A stretch of DNA of 64,000 nt from NCBI GenBank assembly GCA_942486035.1, contig CALNXK010000040.1, positions 2,200,001 to 2,264,000 on the forward strand, given 5' to 3'. The position numbers were made by a program, and so were the translations under genes. Numbering within the stretch: position 1 is the first letter of the stretch; the number at the start of each line of letters is the position of its first letter. This DNA comes from Porites lobata (taxonomy: Eukaryota; Cnidaria; Anthozoa; Scleractinia; Poritidae). Of this stretch, positions 47,301 to 54,400 are shown one piece after another. Under the pieces are notes generated by a model that saw nothing but the letters and a program-made list of their open reading frames with translations, was not told the DNA's origin and made no database searches.

Positions 47301-48388
47301 TTCCACACGAGTCCACACTAGTCCTACTAGATTTCAAAACGTGTCTTTTTTGGCAAAAATGAATACAGTGAGATTTTCAGAGATCTATGAAAAGCGTTTC
47401 CGAAAAGTGCTATTCTGGGTGGACAATTCATCATTTTTAGTGTGGACGAAAGGCTGTAAGATAAATCAATCAATCCATCGTGGTGTTCACTCGACGGGAC
47501 CTTACAAGTTTTTAAAGAATGTTGAAAGAGTGATATAGATGGTTTAGGACTATTGAAAAGAAAAGCGAGCGAGGATGTAAAGAAAGAACAAAAAGTCCAT
47601 ACGGTATTGCACATGTTGCGGCCTAGCACTAGGTTTTAGGTAATATGCCGATATAAACTATCAATTACGTTAAATTTGCGCATCATTTTACGATGATTTT
47701 CCGTTTGTTTAGTGTTTGTGTTTCACGTAGCAGACACCAATTAACTCTTTCAAAATTCCCTTCATCGTCATGATTATTATTCGGCACTTCTGCATGCAAA
47801 AAAAAACTGTTCGTGAGACATTTAAATGTTCCCATCATACCTTGGGAAACGTCACTTTCTCGCAGTTTGTACCACTCCACCATTTGGGCAAATTAACCGT
47901 TCCCGTAAGTGCTTCAGGAGGCCCTCCTTGATAGGCAGCCCAATCAATGCTGGCGAAAGGGGTAAATTTCTCTTTTTTCCTTCCTGCTTGCAAGGCACAA
48001 ACTGTAAAGTTTTTTGCGCTGATGTTTTCTGTCCATGCAGTCACCGCGTCGTGGACTTTAACAGAGTCATTCAATTTGATGTGATTGACAGTTATTTGGA
48101 CATGAACCTGTTTATCCGGGTAGAACCGGTATGGTGGAAATGTGACTGTCTGACAACTTGAATCGAGCCATTTTGGAACACGGAGAAGGTCTTCTCGGCC
48201 CCGCACAATAGGAAAAACTGTTCAACAAAAAAATTATCAACTTAAAATACTATTTGGTTCATGTAGTGCTTTTAATCATATTTACATAATTATCTATTTG
48301 ATTGTTTTTGTATTGTATTGTCTTCTGTTAGTGTCACTGACCTTCCATGTAATTCAGCCTTTAGGCTGCGAGAGGGATATCAATAAAC

Positions 48389-48421
<33 letters not shown>

Positions 48422-51400
48422 GTGAATAATCTCATGATTTCAATGTCTCTAATTCATATGCACTGCGCTTCCGATCAGCTGGATACCGAAGCGCGCCCAA
48501 GTTTGCTTATGCCGTATTTTTTTGGGGGGAATATTTTCTAGTGAGCTTGCGTTGCTTGTTCAGTTGTAATGTTACGAATTTCCTTTCTGTTTTGTGTTGT
48601 TAATGACTACTACAAAAATGTCCTGTGATCAGTACATGTGCTGCTCTTTTTGTGGGTGGCCATGGCCACTCCCAAAGGTTTAATAGAGTAAAAACTAATT
48701 GTCCAATTAATCGCATTTTAGGCATTATACTGATGATTACTTCCTCCATTTAGATATTTACAGGAGCAACTTATATTTACAGTCTCTCGCCCATGAATTT
48801 ATTTGCTAGAGCTCTTATTGTATCCAGTCCTTTCACATAAAGCAACAGTGCTGACAACAACGAGGATGCGTAATAACGTGACTTTGTTGAGCAGAGCCAC
48901 TTCAAATCTTCGTATGGGGTTTTAGGAGGACTCTGTTATAAATAAACGGTGGGGCCTATACCCGCCAGGGCTTATAACTAAAGTAGAAACAGCACTTCGG
49001 AGATTCTTCGGAACATCTTTAGCAGTAACTGATCAAAGTAAGTTTTACATTTACTGGTTTTTAAGGTATTCCTGGGCCCAGTTGTTCGAAGGCCGATTAG
49101 CGCTTAACCTGGGGTTAAATTTAATCCTGGTTTAGTTTTCTTGTGCTCAAAAGCATTTTCTCGGATAATTTTCTCTGTTATTTTTAGAGCTTTCAATCAT
49201 CAACCTGTAGGCAAAAAGAATTGAAACTGAAATGCTTTTTAAGCTTTCATATCTGAATTCAAATCTCGCACTAACCCTGGGTTATCTTAACCCAGCTTTG
49301 AACAACTCGGCCCTGGAGACTAATTATCGCATTTTTACCATAATTCTGCGTGCTTTATATAATGGGAAGCAGGTTTTCAAAATCTACCACATTTTACCAT
49401 TGTTTCAGATTTAAAACGTTAATAAAAAATAGGGGGGCTTATATCCAGGGGGACCCAAAACGGCTTAGAAGCGGCAGTTTACGGTCTTGCTTACCTTCAC
49501 AGCTTCCCGGATGGTAGATACGGGGGTCGCTCTCAAGTCCTTTGCAGTAACCGAGCTTCTGCCAGCATTGATTGTCGTATGTCGTACCACTCGCACTGCA
49601 CACTTGATCTTGATACGATGGACATTGGTCATTACATTCACAGCGACCGGCATACGCATTATATGCTTTGCAGACTCCAAATCGAGGGCATTGCACGTTA
49701 AGGCAAGGATCTATGTCTATGTTGAAAAAAGAAAGGGGTGGAATTTTTAGTAGAGTTGAGTTTAAAGGAATTTCAATTCAACCAACGAGCGCAGAGTTTT
49801 CTCAAAGGGCCTAAGTCAAAAACGTACCTCCAACAACAGCATAGGCTACAGTAAGTGGGTCATGGATAGGACCAGATCCACTGAGGTCTTTAACACATAT
49901 CCTCATAGATTGCAAGCCAACGTTCTGCAAAGAGAGACACGTACAAGCAAGTTATTATAATACAAAAGAAGTGCGTTTTCACTTTAGCAGATTCTAATTA
50001 TGCTGGTGAGAATCGTTTTCATGCTAATGGGGAGAACAGCAGTAAGAAACGAAAAGAAACGTTTCTTTTCCATTATCATATGTTATGTTTTATTTTTGCA
50101 CTTGCTGTAATAAAAAATATAATAATAATAAAAACCTGGCGACAGGTTAAAAATAAAGAAAAAGAGAACGGCAGGAAATGAACACACCAAAGTGTAACCG
50201 TGGTTTACAATTTAAAAGTTTTCCTATTTGGGAATGTCTAATGACGTGAGTATAGAGAACGAAACACAAACCTACCTCCACCCAGGTCGAGATTATGTTA
50301 TTTTCCGGGAGAAACCGGCCCTTCGACTGGCGATCGTATCGGTGATTGACAGAAACAAGGACAACTGGTGACTCGTGGAATGTTTTATTGAAAGAAACGT
50401 CCTGTAAGAAAGAAGAAATTCAACACGATTTAGAATCGTAGCCTGCGTAGCAAACGTAATTTAACCTCAGTGTTTGTAACGTCCGCGAAGTGTGCCGATA
50501 TCCTTGTTCTGCGGATTCCTTTCCGGGGTTTCCTTTCCTTCCTTGGATATCCTTGTTCTGAAATACGTTTTGTATTTCCCATCAACCTGACTGTCAAATC
50601 GACAATGGCATTTTAAACAGACCAATTATGGCGCGTACTCAAATCCTGTTAAACAGGTAGGGGCCCAGACCAAGGACTTTCGCGCTGTTTCGCAGACGGA
50701 CGTAACCAGAGATAGTGTCGACCGGTGGCAGGGGCTAAACGATCGTGGTTCTCATCGATTAACGTAGTAAAGCACAAACAAAACACTCAAGTAGTTTGGC
50801 CTTTGTTACCTTGACAGCCGATTGACAGCTACCACTCACCTGGCAGAAGCCATAGTTGTCCTCAACTGACGGGTATCCGTCATTTGGAAAGAACTTTTCT
50901 CCGGCAGTCACGTTGTCAAGCCTGAGGAATGCGAACCAGTCCTGTTGGTGAAAAAAAAAAAACCAGAAACGTATAATGTTCAAGGAATCATTTGATGGAT
51001 TTGCCCTAAGTGAGAAGTAAGTGCTAATGTTGGCTTAGGGGAGGGGTAGGTGGGCAGTTTCCCAGACATGTATAGTGATCCAAGGGATCATTTGATGGAT
51101 TTGCCCTAAGTGAGAAGTAAGTGCTAATGGTAGCTTAGGGGAGGGGTAGGTGGGCAGTTTCCCAGAAACGTAGAATGATCCAAGGGATCATTTGATGGAT
51201 TTGCCCTAAGTGAGAAGTAATTGCTAATGGTAGCTTAGGGGAGGAGTAGGTGGGCAGTTTCCCAGAAACGTCGAATGATCCAAGGGATCATTTGATGGAT
51301 TCGCCCTAAGTGAGAAGAAAGTGTTAATGTTGGCTTAGGGGAGGGGTAGATGGGCAGTTTCCCAGAAACGTATAATGATCCCCCTTGGGATTATTTGATG

Positions 51401-54400
51401 GATTTGCCCTTAGTGAGAAGTACGTGTTAATGTTGGCTTAGGGGAGGGGTAGGTGGGCAGTTTCCCAGAAACCTATGATGATCCAAATTAAGTGAGAGAA
51501 TTCATCATCATTTTACTGTTTTAGTTGATAGCCTTCGAAGCACTGGTTACCTCATGCCTCATATCAAGAGAGGTTGTTACTTTTCCCTTTCCGGTTTTTG
51601 CAGAAATTCTAAAAACGCATTAACCTAAAAAAGATAACCTGTTAAACACTGGCATAGAGTCCTGCAGATCTGCTAAGTACAAATTGAATATAAAAGGACC
51701 TAATATGGAGCATTGTGGGACGCCAGACACTACCTATTCCTTGTCCTAGATCACAGCTGATGAAATGACGATTGATTCCCCGCCAAAGACATAATATCTA
51801 TGTTACGTGTATACTTTATCGTTATTTCCCACGTACCACAATTGTATCTCTGTGTTTTCCATCAAAAGGCAAGAATTCCCTGATGCAAACTTTGAAACCT
51901 TCAGAATTTACATTCTCCAACCATACATAAACAGCATCAGTTTGCTTTGTACTGCGGCCGTACTTTGCGGAAACAAACACGTACGGCTTAGAGGCAAAGC
52001 TCTGGAAGACAAAATACGAGGTCAAATGAGCCTATGGACAATGAAATGGACGTAGATTGACTGAAATTTGATCCATCTATTAATCCGGGACAGAGGCCTT
52101 GGTTTTGACAACGTTAACAAGGGCGGATTCAGAGGAGTGGGCCCAGGACGCCCAGGCCCCCCCCCTTTTGTAGAGGAATTGTTTTCTTTTGTAAACGTGT
52201 GTCAGATGGTACGTCGAGCTTTGTTACTTAACTATATTTTCTTAAATAAACATTGTTAACACTGAAGAAAATTTATCGAACGTTGTTCGAATCAACCGCC
52301 CTTATAAACTAGCTTGAAACCGACAAACTGAAAGATACTACTGATACCTTCCAACTTGCAGAAGCTTTAAAAGTCTTCTCAAAAGAAAATCATTCGTCAC
52401 TATTTGCCCGATCTTACACTGCCAAGGCGTGCGTCTCAGAAGCCAGAGCTGTGGAAGCGCTTTTGGTATGGTAATTTTCTTTCAAATTTACAAAGAATAC
52501 AGCACAGTTTCACTAAGTTTATATGTACTCATGTACATGGTTATGAAACGTTTTTTCAGTGATACGCGAAGGAAACCATTTCTGTTTTGCGATATATGTA
52601 AGTTGTTGCTTTCATTTTCAGGATCAATAGAACCGAAAAACCCTCCATTTTACAAGAAGAATTGGCAGCCTGTAACAAAGGCCTATACTCCAAACTCCAC
52701 ACAATTTTGCGGCTCCTAATGATCGGCCCTGTCACAAGTGCAACCGTGGAATGTAGCAACTCATCACTGCGCTTTGTAAAGAGTTGTTTTAGAAGCACCA
52801 TGAGAGAACACCGCCTTAACGCACTGTCGCTGCTCTTTATTCACAAGGACGTTGCTCTGGATTATGATGCAATTATTGACGACTATGCCAAGCGCAACAA
52901 GAGAAGGATGACATTTATCAATCCCATGCATTGAATTTACTTATGATTGGTCTTAGAGTCATATCCTTAGGATGCATTTCCTTTGTTGAATTTTTTTTAA
53001 TATAAATCTTCTTTGAATCTGTGTTCGAAGCCTACATTTTTGGTCGCAAATGACCAAAGCTCCCAAAACGCATGCAGTAAATATCCTTCTCAAACAATCT
53101 GGATTTGACAATCTTTCAGGGAGACAATGTTGCTGCCTTTGCTGGGAGGTTGTGCTCCCGCCGCAATCGCGTCGGTCCCCGCTAGCATCATAAAATTTAA
53201 GCGTTCAGAATGCACTAGACTGCATCTCAGAGAACTTCAATCTCAAAAATTTTCGCCGAGGACCATGTGCCCGAAACTCCCTAGAAAAGTGCGTCGCCGG
53301 TTCGCAGTCCTGATAGGCGCTATCGCGCTCATATTACCACTGTATACAGTTACTATGGGGCCCCTCTATCACAAAATCCTCCGTCCGCCACTGATTGGTG
53401 TTAATGTGTTACATACCAAAAAAACCTTGAGAAATCACAGAAAGCACAATGTCATTCCTGCTAAAAAGTGTTGTTCTTACATGCAGCATTTTTGTACTTT
53501 ATTTTCAACAAATTGCTAACTAATTTCATGATCTAACCTGAAAAAAGGCCACTTTTTCACATTTGGTTTCTGTGGTCCATATTCCACCAAGAGCAACGCT
53601 TCCATGCGTTATGCCTGTGCTTGGCTGGTCTTCGAAAGCTAACCAGTTGATAATTCCTGTGTCGTTTTTATTACCCGCCGTGCGCGAACATAGTTTAAAT
53701 CCAACTGTATTGATGGATTCTGCCCATAGAGCCGAGGGCGTGTGAGCCATCGATGAGTTTTCTTCATGATTCAGTGACACAAAAACGTGGACCTGAAATG
53801 CATCGGTTAGAAATTTGTATAAGTAAAAACAGATAAAGCGCTCCAGTGCCGTTGATATGCCACTGTCAGTCCATCGAAGTACTAACTTGTTCCCTTTCAG
53901 CTGTTCTCCTTGTTTTAGTCGTTTTGATCGACCGTTGTAACGTTTTTCTTTTTTTTGTCTCCTTTACAATATTATTTTCAAGAAAACACCGAGTGCTTCT
54001 ATGGTCTAACTTGAAGTCATTTCAACTGAGAAATCGATATTCTGAGATTAACTCCAACACGAAACTGTCTGGTAACATTACCCAAAAGATGGCGAATTAT
54101 TATCATTATTTTTTTCGATTCTTGACTCTTAGTTGATGAAGGGTTGGAATACACATTAGTTCCTTGACTCATTTGAAATTCCCCGGGGAAGCATTGTTCA
54201 TGAATTTAACGATGACGTAAAGTTTAAGCTCATAGCTTAGTCCACTTCAAAAGTGCGGAAGCACATCTTGGTATGCAGTCATAAATACTTACAGTCCGTA
54301 ATCCAACGAATTCCCGATGAAAAGTCACATCTGTGCAACGTGACAATGTACAGTGAGTCGGCGCTTCACATTTGCTGCTGTTGCGACTCCATTCCTGCCT

